NCBI RefSeq assembly: GCF_029814825.1
Contig: NZ_CP122379.1
Span: 1,178,001-1,242,000, forward strand
Length of the DNA: 64,000 nt
Direction: 5' to 3'
From: Aequorivita marisscotiae
GTDB lineage: Bacteria > Bacteroidota > Bacteroidia > Flavobacteriales > Flavobacteriaceae
Part shown: positions 26,675-34,806 of the stretch, piece after piece
How positions within the stretch are numbered: the first letter of the stretch is position 1
Layout of the letters: each line of letters begins with the position of its first letter
Notes under the pieces: generated by a model
What the model was told of the DNA's origin: nothing
The model's input: only the letters and a program-made list of their open reading frames with translations
Databases searched by the model: none
Made by a program: the position numbers and the translations under genes

Positions 26675-26692
26675 CCAGACATTTGAACGGGA

Positions 26693-27463
26693 ATGATCAA
26701 AAACATTTTAAATGCAATAAAAGCATACGCAGGCACTTTCAAGCTTATTGGGCAACTTGGGCTTTGGAAGTATTTCGGCGTACCTATGGCCATTAGCTTT
26801 TTAACCGCGGTTGCAATTGGTTTTTTAGCTTGGGGTTTGAGTGACAATTTGGGAGCTTTTATTTCGAAAATTTGGTTTTGGGAATGGGGCGCTGAAACTT
26901 TTAGAACCATCAGTGATTTTATTGGAGCTTTAATAATAATTGCTTTAGGTTTAATTCTTTACCGGCATATTGTAATGGCCTTGAGCGCACCCTTTATGAG
27001 TCCCGTTTCAGAAAAGATTGAAAAACATCTTTTTGGCGAAAACCATTCGCACCGTAATACCTCAAATCTGGGTCAGCTTTGGCGGGGCATACGTATAAAC
27101 GTTCGCAATTTATTAATGGAATTATTGTTCACTATTCCAATTATTTTGATAGGTTTTATACCTGTAATCGGGATAATTTCTTCAGTACTTTTGTTTTTAG
27201 TACAGAGCTATTACGCAGGTTTTGGAAATATGGATTACACTTTGGAACGGCACTATAAATATTCCGAAAGCATCCAGTTTGTGAGTAGGAACAAAGGTTT
27301 GGCAATTGGCAATGGCATGGTTTTTATGCTGATGCTTTTAATTCCAGTTGTGGGAATAATTTTAGTTTTACCACTTTCGGTAACTGCCGCGAGTACGGAG
27401 ACTCTAAAAGTTTTGGAATCAACGAAGCAAATTGGCTTTAACGGAGATTTGGATAGGAATTAA
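26693..27463 (+). CDS. EI24/CysZ-like membrane protein
   Basis: The 256-residue protein has four to six membrane helices with the EI24 domain pattern (AYAGTFKLIGQLGLWKYFGVP near the N-terminus, ALSAPFMSPVSEKIEKHLFGE, VQSYYAGFGNMDYTLERH). CysZ of E. coli, a sulfate transporter, belongs to this family, but flavobacterial members are uncharacterised. It sits in the heme operon between hemE and hemF. A role in the pathway is unproven. Confidence 0.85.
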   Translation: MIKNILNAIKAYAGTFKLIGQLGLWKYFGVPMAISFLTAVAIGFLAWGLSDNLGAFISKIWFWEWGAETFRTISDFIGALIIIALGLILYRHIVMALSAPFMSPVSEKIEKHLFGENHSHRNTSNLGQLWRGIRINVRNLLMELLFTIPIILIGFIPVIGIISSVLLFLVQSYYAGFGNMDYTLERHYKYSESIQFVSRNKGLAIGNGMVFMLMLLIPVVGIILVLPLSVTAASTETLKVLESTKQIGFNGDLDRN

Positions 27464-27477
27464 GGTTTCCAAAACCT

Positions 27478-28124
27478 CCTGCAAGGTTTCCAAAACCTTG
27501 TAGGTCTAAAAATTAAGATATTATGAATTTACAAAATATAGAACAATCTCATTATTATCACATTTATAATCGTGGCATTAATGGAACTGCTATATTTAAA
27601 AATGACGAAAATAAACGCTACTTTCTCCAGCTGTTTGGAAAGTATGTTGCACAACACGTGGAAATTTTTGGATATTGTTTAATGGACAATCATTTTCATT
27701 TTCTAATTAAAGTGAATTCTGTCTCGGAAGAATTCACCAAGGCAATGTCAAATTTCTTTAATGCTTATGCAAAAGCATTCAATAGATTTGCTGGGCGCAC
27801 GGGAAGTTTGTTTGAAAAACATTTTAAAAGAAAAAAAATTGAAGATGAAAATTATATTAAGAACCTCTTGATTTATATTCACAAAAATCCAACAGAAATT
27901 CAGAATCATAAAACTTATAGGTTCTCTTCTTATCATAATTATTTAAATAATAGTGAACCTGATTATTTTAAACTTTCAAAAACTTATGTAATTAATAATC
28001 TTTTTGATTCCGCAAAAAACCTAGAGTATTCACATTCAAAAGAGATACAAATAATTGGCGCCATATTAGGGGAGAAAGACCTACAAGGAGCCCCCGCTGA
28101 AAAGACGGGGGAACACCTTGCAGG
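27478..28124 (+). mobile_element. RAYT cassette: IS200-like REP-associated tyrosine transposase bracketed by inverted REP-like palindromes
   Basis: A 647-bp unit starts with the palindrome CCTGCAAGG-N9-CCTTGTAGG (27478-27504) and ends with its inverted counterpart GACCTACAAGG ... CCTTGCAGG (28078-28124, containing an inner CCCCCG/CGGGGG hairpin). Between them lies a Y1 transposase reading frame from 27523 with the HUH metal site in DNHFHFLIKV and the catalytic-Tyr helix FFNAYAKAFNR. These are hallmarks of RAYTs, which act on REP palindromes. The element sits at the EI24-hemF junction, 41 bases before the native hemF ATG. Confidence 0.8.
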
Positions 28125-29067
28125 AAATAACCAACGGCAACCTTACTCAATACCCACTAATTCAATGAAAGAAAAATTTGTAGCATATATAAAAAATTTG
28201 CAAAACGAAATCACTTCCGCTTTGGAAGCAATTGACGGAAAAGCAAAATTTAAAGAAGATATTTGGAAACGCACTGAAGGTGGAGGCGGACAAACGCGCG
28301 TGATTGAAAACGGAAATGTTTTCGAAAAAGGCGGTGTGAACATTAGTGAAGTGCACGGAAAATTGCCCGAAAGTATGCAGGCTTATTTTGGTGTAAAAGA
28401 TGCCGATTTCTTTGCCTGTGGATTGAGTTTGGTACTTCACCCAAAAAGCCCGATGGTGCCTACGGTTCACGCCAATTGGCGTTATTTTGAAATGTATGAT
28501 GCCACAGGAAACATTGTAGATAGTTGGTTTGGCGGTGGGCAGGATTTAACGCCCTACTATTTGTTTGAAGAAGATGCCATCCATTTTCATCAAGTTTGCA
28601 AAACTGCTTGCAACAAACACAATCCAGCTTTTTACGAAACCTATAAAAAACGTTGCGATGATTATTTTTGGAATGCACATCGTGATGAAGCGAGAGGAAT
28701 TGGCGGACTTTTCTTCGATTATTTAAAGAAAACAGATGAAATGGAGATGCAAGATTGGTATAATTTTGTAACCGAAATTGGTGATAGTTTTTTGGAATGC
28801 TATATTCCAATTGTTGAGAAAAGAAAAAGTCTATCTTTTTCCGAAGAAAATAGAAACTGGCAAGAAATACGCCGTGGTCGTTATGTTGAATTCAATTTGG
28901 TTCACGATAAAGGAACGCTTTTCGGACTAAAAACTAACGGACGGATCGAAAGCATTTTGATGAGTTTACCACCACATGTGCAGTGGAAATATGATTATCA
29001 TCCAGAAGCTGGAAGTGAAGAATACAAACTTGTGGAGGTTTTAAAAAATCCGAAAGATTGGGTATAA
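27523..29067 (+). CDS. hemF: In-frame fusion of RAYT transposase and oxygen-dependent coproporphyrinogen-III oxidase
   Basis: One uninterrupted 514-codon frame encodes a Y1 transposase (about residues 1-190), a linker translated from the right-hand REP palindrome (about 186-201), and a complete HemF (residues 215-514). HemF signatures are RTEGGGGQTRVIENG, VHANWRYFEMYD, WFGGGQDLTPYYLFEED, AHRDEARGIGGLFFDY and RRGRYVEFNLVHDKG. HemF oxidatively decarboxylates coproporphyrinogen III using O2. The ordinary HemF start corresponds to the internal ATG at 28165 (MKEKFVAYIKNLQ), giving a normal 300-residue enzyme. Whether the fused protein is made, or HemF starts internally, cannot be decided from sequence. 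Confidence 0.85.
   Translation: MNLQNIEQSHYYHIYNRGINGTAIFKNDENKRYFLQLFGKYVAQHVEIFGYCLMDNHFHFLIKVNSVSEEFTKAMSNFFNAYAKAFNRFAGRTGSLFEKHFKRKKIEDENYIKNLLIYIHKNPTEIQNHKTYRFSSYHNYLNNSEPDYFKLSKTYVINNLFDSAKNLEYSHSKEIQIIGAILGEKDLQGAPAEKTGEHLAGNNQRQPYSIPTNSMKEKFVAYIKNLQNEITSALEAIDGKAKFKEDIWKRTEGGGGQTRVIENGNVFEKGGVNISEVHGKLPESMQAYFGVKDADFFACGLSLVLHPKSPMVPTVHANWRYFEMYDATGNIVDSWFGGGQDLTPYYLFEEDAIHFHQVCKTACNKHNPAFYETYKKRCDDYFWNAHRDEARGIGGLFFDYLKKTDEMEMQDWYNFVTEIGDSFLECYIPIVEKRKSLSFSEENRNWQEIRRGRYVEFNLVHDKGTLFGLKTNGRIESILMSLPPHVQWKYDYHPEAGSEEYKLVEVLKNPKDWV
28165..29067 (+). other. hemF: HemF-only reading frame from the internal ATG (probable native start)
   Basis: This segment encodes 300 residues, the usual HemF length, starting at an ATG that lines up with typical flavobacterial HemF N-termini (MK-KF-AYI-NLQ). 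No clear Shine-Dalgarno precedes it, but few genes in this window have one. This is listed to mark the likely functional product inside the fused frame. Confidence 0.7.
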
Positions 29068-29079
29068 TACACTATTCCC

Positions 29080-29142
29080 TCGAACGCAGTGGAGGGGTTT
29101 TTACAAAAAATAGAATGCTAAATAGGTCGCGACTGCGTTCGA
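29080..29142. repeat. Dispersed inverted repeat, TCGAACGCAGT ... ACTGCGTTCGA
   Basis: Perfect 11-bp arms (29080-29090 and 29132-29142) fill the gap between hemF and hemB. Arms differ from the 26630 copy by one position changed on both sides (G to A and C to T), so pairing is preserved. Confidence 0.7.
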
Positions 29143-29161
29143 CCGGACAAATTTAAAAATT

Positions 29162-30151
29162 ATGTATCCATTACGAAGAAACCGAAGATTGCGAACCAAT
29201 GAAAGCATGAGAAACTTGGTTCGGGAAACAATTATAAGCCCTAACGATTTTATAGCTCCACTTTTTGTGGTGGAAGGAAAAGGCGTGAAAGAGGAAATTG
29301 CCTCCATGCCAAATTATTACAGATTGAGCTTGGATTTGCTTCAAAAGGAAGTGAAAGAACTGCGGAAACTCGGCATTAAATCTGTTTTGCTTTTTGTAAA
29401 AGTTGACGACAAATTGAAAGACAATAGTGGGAAAGAAGCTTTAAATCCCGACGGATTAATGCAACGCGCTATAAAAACGGTTAAAGATGCTGTGCCTGAA
29501 ATGATAGTAATGACCGATGTGGCGATGGATCCTTTTTCAAGTTTTGGCCATGACGGGATAATTTCCGAAGGAAAAATAATTAACGACGATACCAATGCGG
29601 TTTTAGCCGAAATGGCTTTAAGCCACGCCAAAGCTGGTGCAGATGTTGTTGCGCCGAGCGATATGATGGACGGTCGTATTTTCGAAATTAGAACACTGCT
29701 GGAAGATGAAGGCTTTTGCGATACCGCAATTATGGCATACAGCGCTAAATATGCTTCTGCCTTTTACGGGCCGTTCCGCGATGCTTTGGATTCTGCTCCC
29801 GTTGATGTCAAGGATATTCCGAAAGATAAAAAAACCTATCAAATGGATTTTGGCAATCGCGAAGAAGCCATTAGAGAAACTTTGATGGATATTGACGAGG
29901 GCGCCGATATTGTAATGGTGAAACCTGGCCTTTGCTATTTAGATATAGTTCGCGAAATAAAAAATGCGGTACATGTTCCCGTTGCCGTATATCAAGTTAG
30001 TGGTGAGTATGCAATGCTAAAAGCTGCAGCTGAAAAAGGCTGGCTTAACCACGATGCAGTTATGCTGGAGCAAGTTACGGCCATAAAAAGAGCCGGCGCT
30101 TCTATGATTGCCAGCTATTTTGCGAAAGATGTAGTGAAGCTTATTAATTAG
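29162..30151 (+). CDS. hemB: Delta-aminolevulinic acid dehydratase (porphobilinogen synthase)
   Basis: The 329-residue enzyme has the Schiff-base lysines in MAYSAKYASAFYGPFRDA and DIVMVKPGLCYLDI, and the APSDMMDGRI block. The metal-binding segment is VAMDPFSSFGHDG, in which the cysteines of zinc-type enzymes (DVCLCEYTxHGHCG) are replaced by A, D and D. It is therefore expected to be a zinc-independent, magnesium/potassium-type enzyme. It condenses two 5-aminolevulinate molecules to porphobilinogen. It is the last heme gene of the run. Confidence 0.96.
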   Translation: MYPLRRNRRLRTNESMRNLVRETIISPNDFIAPLFVVEGKGVKEEIASMPNYYRLSLDLLQKEVKELRKLGIKSVLLFVKVDDKLKDNSGKEALNPDGLMQRAIKTVKDAVPEMIVMTDVAMDPFSSFGHDGIISEGKIINDDTNAVLAEMALSHAKAGADVVAPSDMMDGRIFEIRTLLEDEGFCDTAIMAYSAKYASAFYGPFRDALDSAPVDVKDIPKDKKTYQMDFGNREEAIRETLMDIDEGADIVMVKPGLCYLDIVREIKNAVHVPVAVYQVSGEYAMLKAAAEKGWLNHDAVMLEQVTAIKRAGASMIASYFAKDVVKLIN

Positions 30152-30193
30152 CAAAATTTTTTACTTCCGCATCAATTTTTCGCATACATTTGC

Positions 30194-30556
30194 GTGGTGA
30201 AAAGCACTGAAAAACACATAGTTAATTTTATATTTTCCACAGCCATATTTTTGGTATTTGGGAATGTGCTTTTAGCTCATGGAGCAATTGCAGATAACGG
30301 TAAAGCTACTGTAATATCTGCGCTTCAGGATGAAGACCAAGGCAAGCCTTTTGTTTTTGACGCTATCGCTGTTGGCGAAGTTTCGCAAACAGTTTCGCAA
30401 CACGAATATTTGGGCTTAGATTTGGCGGGAAGCATTTTTGCTCACCAAAATGTTGTTTACGCACGTTTTTCTTCAAATTACAAATGTTATTATTCTTCAA
30501 AAGATAAACGCGAACTTATCTTTAAGCACTTATTTCCATTTCATTTTTTTTGGTGA
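30194..30556 (+). CDS. Small exported or membrane protein of unknown function
   Basis: The 120-codon frame begins GTG-GTG and shows an N-terminal hydrophobic segment (IVNFIFSTAIFLVFGNVLLAHG) that may be a signal peptide, followed by an acidic region and a distinctive basic/aromatic tail (YYSSKDKRELIFKHLFPFHFFW). I do not recognise the family. A TACATTTG -7-like box (30185-30192) lies right at the start codons, so either the true start is later or the box is fortuitous. Translation is plausible but not certain. Confidence 0.5.
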   Translation: MVKSTEKHIVNFIFSTAIFLVFGNVLLAHGAIADNGKATVISALQDEDQGKPFVFDAIAVGEVSQTVSQHEYLGLDLAGSIFAHQNVVYARFSSNYKCYYSSKDKRELIFKHLFPFHFFW

Positions 30557-30639
30557 TTTTTTGATGCTTGTTTGGCCTGCTCGATTTGTTTTTCGAGCAT
30601 AAATTCACTCAAATTTATTCACTTAAAATTTTTTTTAAA

Positions 30640-31110
30640 ATGGAATTAAACACAACCTTTATCGGGGTAGTTATATTATTATTGATATTCGTGCCTGTAA
30701 CCTATTTAATCGTAAACGCTTCAGGCAAGGAAAAGAAACTTCGAAATGTTATTTCGCAACTTTCGCACAACAATGGTATTCAATTAAAAAACATCGATTT
30801 TATTGGTAATTGTATCATTGCAGTAGATGAAAACGCCAAAAAATTGGTTTATACTTCAAAGTCAAATCCTACAGGCGATTTCAAAATAATTGACATGGAG
30901 GAAATTAAAGATTGTCGCGCAAAAAGCGTAAAGCTTTCTGGCAAATCCCTGGATTGGGTAGGACTGGAATTTGTTGCTAAATCTGGTCGACTTGAAATTC
31001 CTTTCTATATTGAAACGAATGACGAAGAATACACAAGAGATCCCCACGTGTGCCTACAAGACGCCAAACGCTGGGAGACCACTTTAAAACCGTTGCTAAA
31101 AGCTTCGTAG
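30640..31110 (+). CDS. Membrane-anchored protein of unknown function
   Basis: The ATG at 30640 (MELNTTFIGVVILLLIFVPVTYLIV) is preferred over 30568 because it begins right before the single transmembrane helix. The remaining 130 residues form a soluble domain (LRNVISQLSHNNGIQLKN, DENAKKLVYTSKSN, DFKIIDMEEIKDCRA...WETTLKPLLKAS) with no recognised motif. It probably faces the cytosol. A strong terminator follows. Confidence 0.75.
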   Translation: MELNTTFIGVVILLLIFVPVTYLIVNASGKEKKLRNVISQLSHNNGIQLKNIDFIGNCIIAVDENAKKLVYTSKSNPTGDFKIIDMEEIKDCRAKSVKLSGKSLDWVGLEFVAKSGRLEIPFYIETNDEEYTRDPHVCLQDAKRWETTLKPLLKAS

Positions 31111-31118
31111 TATAATTT

Positions 31119-31149
31119 AAAAAAACCGTCCTTTGTGGCGGTTTTTTTT
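31119..31149 (+). terminator. Intrinsic terminator
   Basis: AAAAACCGTC (31121-31130) pairs with GGCGGTTTTT (31137-31146) over a 6-base loop and ends in an eight-T run. Confidence 0.85.
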
Positions 31150-31222
31150 ATGCAATTAACAAAGCATTGCATAAAAAGAATTAATAAATCTTTATTTTAG
31201 TTGAAATTTATTAAAACCACCT

Positions 31223-32329
31223 ATGGCCTTATTATTAATCTACGCTATACTATCTATTTTCTTTTCGTTTTTGTGTTCTATATTGGAGGCAGCGCTGCTT
31301 AGTTTTACCCCTACTTATCTGCGAATGAAAACCAATGAAGGAAAATCGTACGCCATAACCTTAACAAATTTTAAAAAAGATATAGACAAACCATTAATTG
31401 CTATACTTACCTTAAATACAATTGCACATACTGTAGGAGCAATTTTAGTAGGTGTTCAAGCTGAAAAACTCCCCTATAAAGTTGAAATATGGGGAGTAAA
31501 TATTGTGGGAATTGTTTCAGCTATAATGACGATGCTCATCTTAGTGGTTTCTGAAATTATTCCAAAAACTATTGGTGCTACCTATTGGAAAAAATTGGGG
31601 TCGTTTACAGCACTTTTTCTAAAACTAATTATTTTTCCCTTAAAGTACACTGGTATTCTGTGGCTGTTAATGCTAATTACCCGCTTGGTGGGCAAATCTG
31701 CCCATGTAAGTACCATGAGTCGGGAAGAATTTATGGCAATTACAGATGCCGCCGAAGAAGAAGGAGTGTTTGAAGAAAATGAAACTACCGTTATTAAAAA
31801 CTTATTGGTGTTTAAAAGCGTACACGCAAAAGATGTAATGACGCCATTTACAGTTGTAACTTTAGAAGACGAATCTAAAAGTCTCGAGGCTTTTCATCAA
31901 GATCATAAAAGTTTGCGGTTTTCTCGTATTCCCGTTTATAAAGACAAATCGCATAACATTACCGGTTTTGTGCTTCGGGATGATGTGCTGGAAGAAATTG
32001 TGGAAGATCGGGGCGATAAGCTGTTAAGCGATTTAAAACGCGAAATATTTGTTGTTGCTGCCGAAAAGCCAATCCCGGAACTTTTTGAAACATTTATAAA
32101 ACAACGCGTGCATATTGCTTCTGTAGTTGACGACTTTGGCAATACCATTGGTGTAGTTACTATGGAAGATATTATTGAAACGCTCTTGGGTCTTGAAATT
32201 ATGGACGAAAGTGACAGTATAGAAGATATGCAACTACAAGCGCGTAAAAATTGGGAGCGTCGGGCCAAACGGATGGGAATTCAAATCAATACAGATATTA
32301 CCGGCGAAGACGAGGAGAACAACACATAA
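31223..32329 (+). CDS. CNNM/CorC (HlyC) family membrane protein with CBS pair
   Basis: The 368-residue protein has an N-terminal CNNM (DUF21) membrane domain with four helices (LLLIYAILSIFFSFLCSILEAALLSFTPTYLR, ... VVSEIIPKTIGATYW) and a cytosolic CBS-domain pair (KDVMTPFTVVTLEDESKS, VHIASVVDDFGNTIGVVTMEDIIETLLG). Family members transport or sense Mg2+/Co2+. The C-terminal CorC_HlyC transporter-associated domain found in longer members is absent. Its stop overlaps the next ATG, so it is translationally coupled to the methyltransferase gene. Confidence 0.92.
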   Translation: MALLLIYAILSIFFSFLCSILEAALLSFTPTYLRMKTNEGKSYAITLTNFKKDIDKPLIAILTLNTIAHTVGAILVGVQAEKLPYKVEIWGVNIVGIVSAIMTMLILVVSEIIPKTIGATYWKKLGSFTALFLKLIIFPLKYTGILWLLMLITRLVGKSAHVSTMSREEFMAITDAAEEEGVFEENETTVIKNLLVFKSVHAKDVMTPFTVVTLEDESKSLEAFHQDHKSLRFSRIPVYKDKSHNITGFVLRDDVLEEIVEDRGDKLLSDLKREIFVVAAEKPIPELFETFIKQRVHIASVVDDFGNTIGVVTMEDIIETLLGLEIMDESDSIEDMQLQARKNWERRAKRMGIQINTDITGEDEENNT

Positions 32330-32805
32330 TGGAAACGGCCTATATAAATTCACCAATAGGAGTTTTGGAACTAAAAGGCAGTGCCCAGGGTCTTGCTTCG
32401 GTTTATTTTACAGACGATAAAAATGTGGCTATTTCTAAAATATGCCCCGAATATTTAAATGAAGCGATTGTTCAATTGCGAGAATATTTTGAAGGGAAGC
32501 GGCACCAATTCAATTTAAAACTCGCGCCGGAGGGTACAGATTTTCAGAAACGAGTTTGGAAACAATTACAGGAAATACCTTTCGGAAAAACTGCTAGCTA
32601 TCAGCAAATGGCGAACAAACTTGGCGATCCAAAAGTAATTCGCGCGGCTGCTTCGGCCAATGGCAAAAATCCCATTTCAATAATTATTCCTTGTCACCGC
32701 GTTATTGGTAGCGACGGATCGCTCACGGGTTTTGCCGGCGGATTGTACAGAAAAAAATGGTTATTGGAACACGAAAATCCGTCGCCACAACAATCGTTGT
32801 TTTAG
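32329..32805 (+). CDS. ogt: Methylated-DNA--protein-cysteine S-methyltransferase (Ogt)
   Basis: The 158-residue protein starts at the ATG overlapping the previous stop (METAYINSPIGVLELKG). The methyl-acceptor Cys122 lies in IIPCHRVIGSDGSLTGFAGG, preceded by the helix-turn-helix region FQKRVWKQLQEIPFGKTASYQQMA. It repairs O6-alkylguanine by suicide transfer to the Cys. A longer frame running back to 32251 exists but its extra residues are unlike Ogt. Confidence 0.95.
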   Translation: METAYINSPIGVLELKGSAQGLASVYFTDDKNVAISKICPEYLNEAIVQLREYFEGKRHQFNLKLAPEGTDFQKRVWKQLQEIPFGKTASYQQMANKLGDPKVIRAAASANGKNPISIIIPCHRVIGSDGSLTGFAGGLYRKKWLLEHENPSPQQSLF

Positions 32806-33963
32806 ATGAAAAAAATATTAAAATTTTTAAAATGGGTCTTAATGCTACTTATTTTTGTAGTCTTGGGACTTTATATTACGGGCTATGGGTATATTTTAAA
32901 GGGTGTTTGGGTGGTTTACCTCCACGGTCATACCACCGCTTATATTGACGATTTTGAATTTTTTGACATCAAAACGATTCCTGCAAGTGCCCATCCGCAA
33001 CCTTGGAAAATTCATAAAGATTATAACACGGTTCAAGCAACTAACGCGCTTTCTGAAATAAATGATAAACTTGGAACGGTTGCGTTTCTGGTTATAAAAA
33101 ATGACAGCATTTGGTTCGAAAAATATTTTGACGGATTTGGAAGGAATTCACAGACCAATTCATTCTCCATGGCTAAAAGTATTACATCGGCTTTATTGGG
33201 AAAAGCAATTGACGATGGTTTTATTGAAAGTTTAAATCAGCCCGTTGGCGATTTTTACCCGCAATACGCTCATAGTGGAATGACGGTTGGCGATCTCTCG
33301 TCAATGGCTTCTGGTTTAGATTGGGACGAATCGTACTCCAATCCGTTCGGAATGACAGCAAAAGCGTATTATGACTCACATTTGGCAGAAACAATTCTGA
33401 AGCTAAAAGTGGTGGATAAACCGGGCCAAAATTTTAAATATTTAAGTGGAAACACACAGCTTTTGGCGATGGTTATTCAGAAACCGCTTCAAAATGCAAG
33501 TATTGATTTAAGTGAATATTTACAGGAAAGCTTTTGGCAACCAATGGGTTTTGAACAACCGGCCCTTTGGCAAATTGATGATGCAGAAAATAGGTTGGTA
33601 AAAGCGTACTGCTGTTTGGGAAGCAATGCCCGCGACTTTGCACGTTTCGGAAAATTGTATAAAGATTACGGCAAATGGAACGGTAGGCAATTGTTGGATT
33701 CTACCTTTGTGGCGAAAAGCATCACTCCGAGGTTTGCTAAAAGTCCCGAATACGGATATGGCTTTTGGTTGAGCGATTTTTTGGGAAAGAAAATATTTGC
33801 AATGCGTGGCATTTTAGGGCAGTATGTTATCGTAATCCCTCAGGACGATTTAATAATTGTACGCTTAGGCCACCAAAGAGGAACAAAAACCGACTTGCCT
33901 TTTAGTTCAGATTTCTACGTATATATTGATGAAGTTTATAAGATGCTTGGAGAAAATCAATAA
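32806..33963 (+). CDS. Membrane-anchored serine hydrolase (class C beta-lactamase family)
   Basis: The 385-residue protein has an N-terminal transmembrane helix (residues 8-28), then the serine beta-lactamase/DD-peptidase fold: nucleophile Ser121 and Lys124 in FSMAKSIT, YLSGN as the YxN counterpart, and a C-terminal YGYGFWLSDF strand followed by the HQRGTKTDLP segment where an HxG-like motif occurs. It probably cleaves or esterifies peptides or small esters in the periplasm. The ATG abuts the ogt stop, so it is in the same operon. Confidence 0.88.
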   Translation: MKKILKFLKWVLMLLIFVVLGLYITGYGYILKGVWVVYLHGHTTAYIDDFEFFDIKTIPASAHPQPWKIHKDYNTVQATNALSEINDKLGTVAFLVIKNDSIWFEKYFDGFGRNSQTNSFSMAKSITSALLGKAIDDGFIESLNQPVGDFYPQYAHSGMTVGDLSSMASGLDWDESYSNPFGMTAKAYYDSHLAETILKLKVVDKPGQNFKYLSGNTQLLAMVIQKPLQNASIDLSEYLQESFWQPMGFEQPALWQIDDAENRLVKAYCCLGSNARDFARFGKLYKDYGKWNGRQLLDSTFVAKSITPRFAKSPEYGYGFWLSDFLGKKIFAMRGILGQYVIVIPQDDLIIVRLGHQRGTKTDLPFSSDFYVYIDEVYKMLGENQ

Positions 33964-34007
33964 TTTTACGTAGCTTTAAGCATCTCCCCGATTATAATTT
34001 CAGAAAC

Positions 34008-34721
34008 ATGATTAAGCGTATTAATTTACAGCATATCCTTTTTTTGGATATTGAAACCGTCCCGCAAAAGGAATATTACTCCGAATTGGACGACACTTCC
34101 AAAACGCTTTGGGAATTGAAAAGCAAATACCAACGAAAGGATGATATTTCGGCCGAAGACTTTTACGAACGTGCCGGCATATGGGCAGAATTTGGATTAA
34201 TAGTCTGTATTTCGGTGGGTTATTTTGTACTAAAAGGCGATGTAAGAAACTTTCGTGTAACCAGTTTTCACGGTGATGAAGTAAAGATTTTAAAGGAATT
34301 TAAAACATTGCTCGAATCCCATTTTAATAAACCGCATCATTTACTTTGTGCCCACAATGGGAAGGAATTCGACCTCCCCTACATTGCCCGCCGGATGATT
34401 ATCAATGGCATAGACATTCCTTTTAAATTAGATCTTTTCGGAAAAAAGCCGTGGGAAGTTCCGCACTTGGATACCTTGGAGCTTTGGAAATTTGGCGATT
34501 ATAAAACCTTTACTTCCCTTAAATTAATGGCGCACGTTTTAGGTATTCCTTCCCCAAAAGATGATATTGATGGCAGCGAGGTGCGAGATGTTTTTTACAA
34601 AGAAAAGGATATTGATAGAATAATTGTTTATTGCGAAAAGGACACCGTTACGGTTGCACAAATTTTCTTAAGACTTCGTAATGAAGAAATATTAGTTGCC
34701 GACGAAATTCTTTCAATTTAA
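34008..34721 (+). CDS. Predicted 3'-5' exonuclease, PolB-like DnaQ superfamily
   Basis: The 237-residue protein shows the DEDDy-type set: DIETVP near the N-terminus (D, E), AHNGKEFDLPYIARRM (D), and YCEKDTVTVAQIFLR (Y and D). The length and motifs match the bacterial family of predicted PolB-like exonucleases. It may take part in DNA repair or RNA processing; no direct evidence for either. It ends the CNNM-ogt-hydrolase run. Confidence 0.9.
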   Translation: MIKRINLQHILFLDIETVPQKEYYSELDDTSKTLWELKSKYQRKDDISAEDFYERAGIWAEFGLIVCISVGYFVLKGDVRNFRVTSFHGDEVKILKEFKTLLESHFNKPHHLLCAHNGKEFDLPYIARRMIINGIDIPFKLDLFGKKPWEVPHLDTLELWKFGDYKTFTSLKLMAHVLGIPSPKDDIDGSEVRDVFYKEKDIDRIIVYCEKDTVTVAQIFLRLRNEEILVADEILSI

Positions 34722-34806
34722 AGAAGTTTTAAGAAGGCAAATCTTTCAATATGGAATTCTATTTAAAATTTAGTAGATTTACCAGCCATATTCAAAATAT
34801 ACTTTT

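Noticed and set aside
28143..28470. Minus-strand frames over the RAYT-hemF junction
   Set aside because: Antisense shadows of hemF with no protein-like composition or start context.
30185..30192. TACATTTG promoter for the small gene after hemB
   Set aside because: It coincides with the GTG start codons, so it cannot drive translation from them; kept only as a note.
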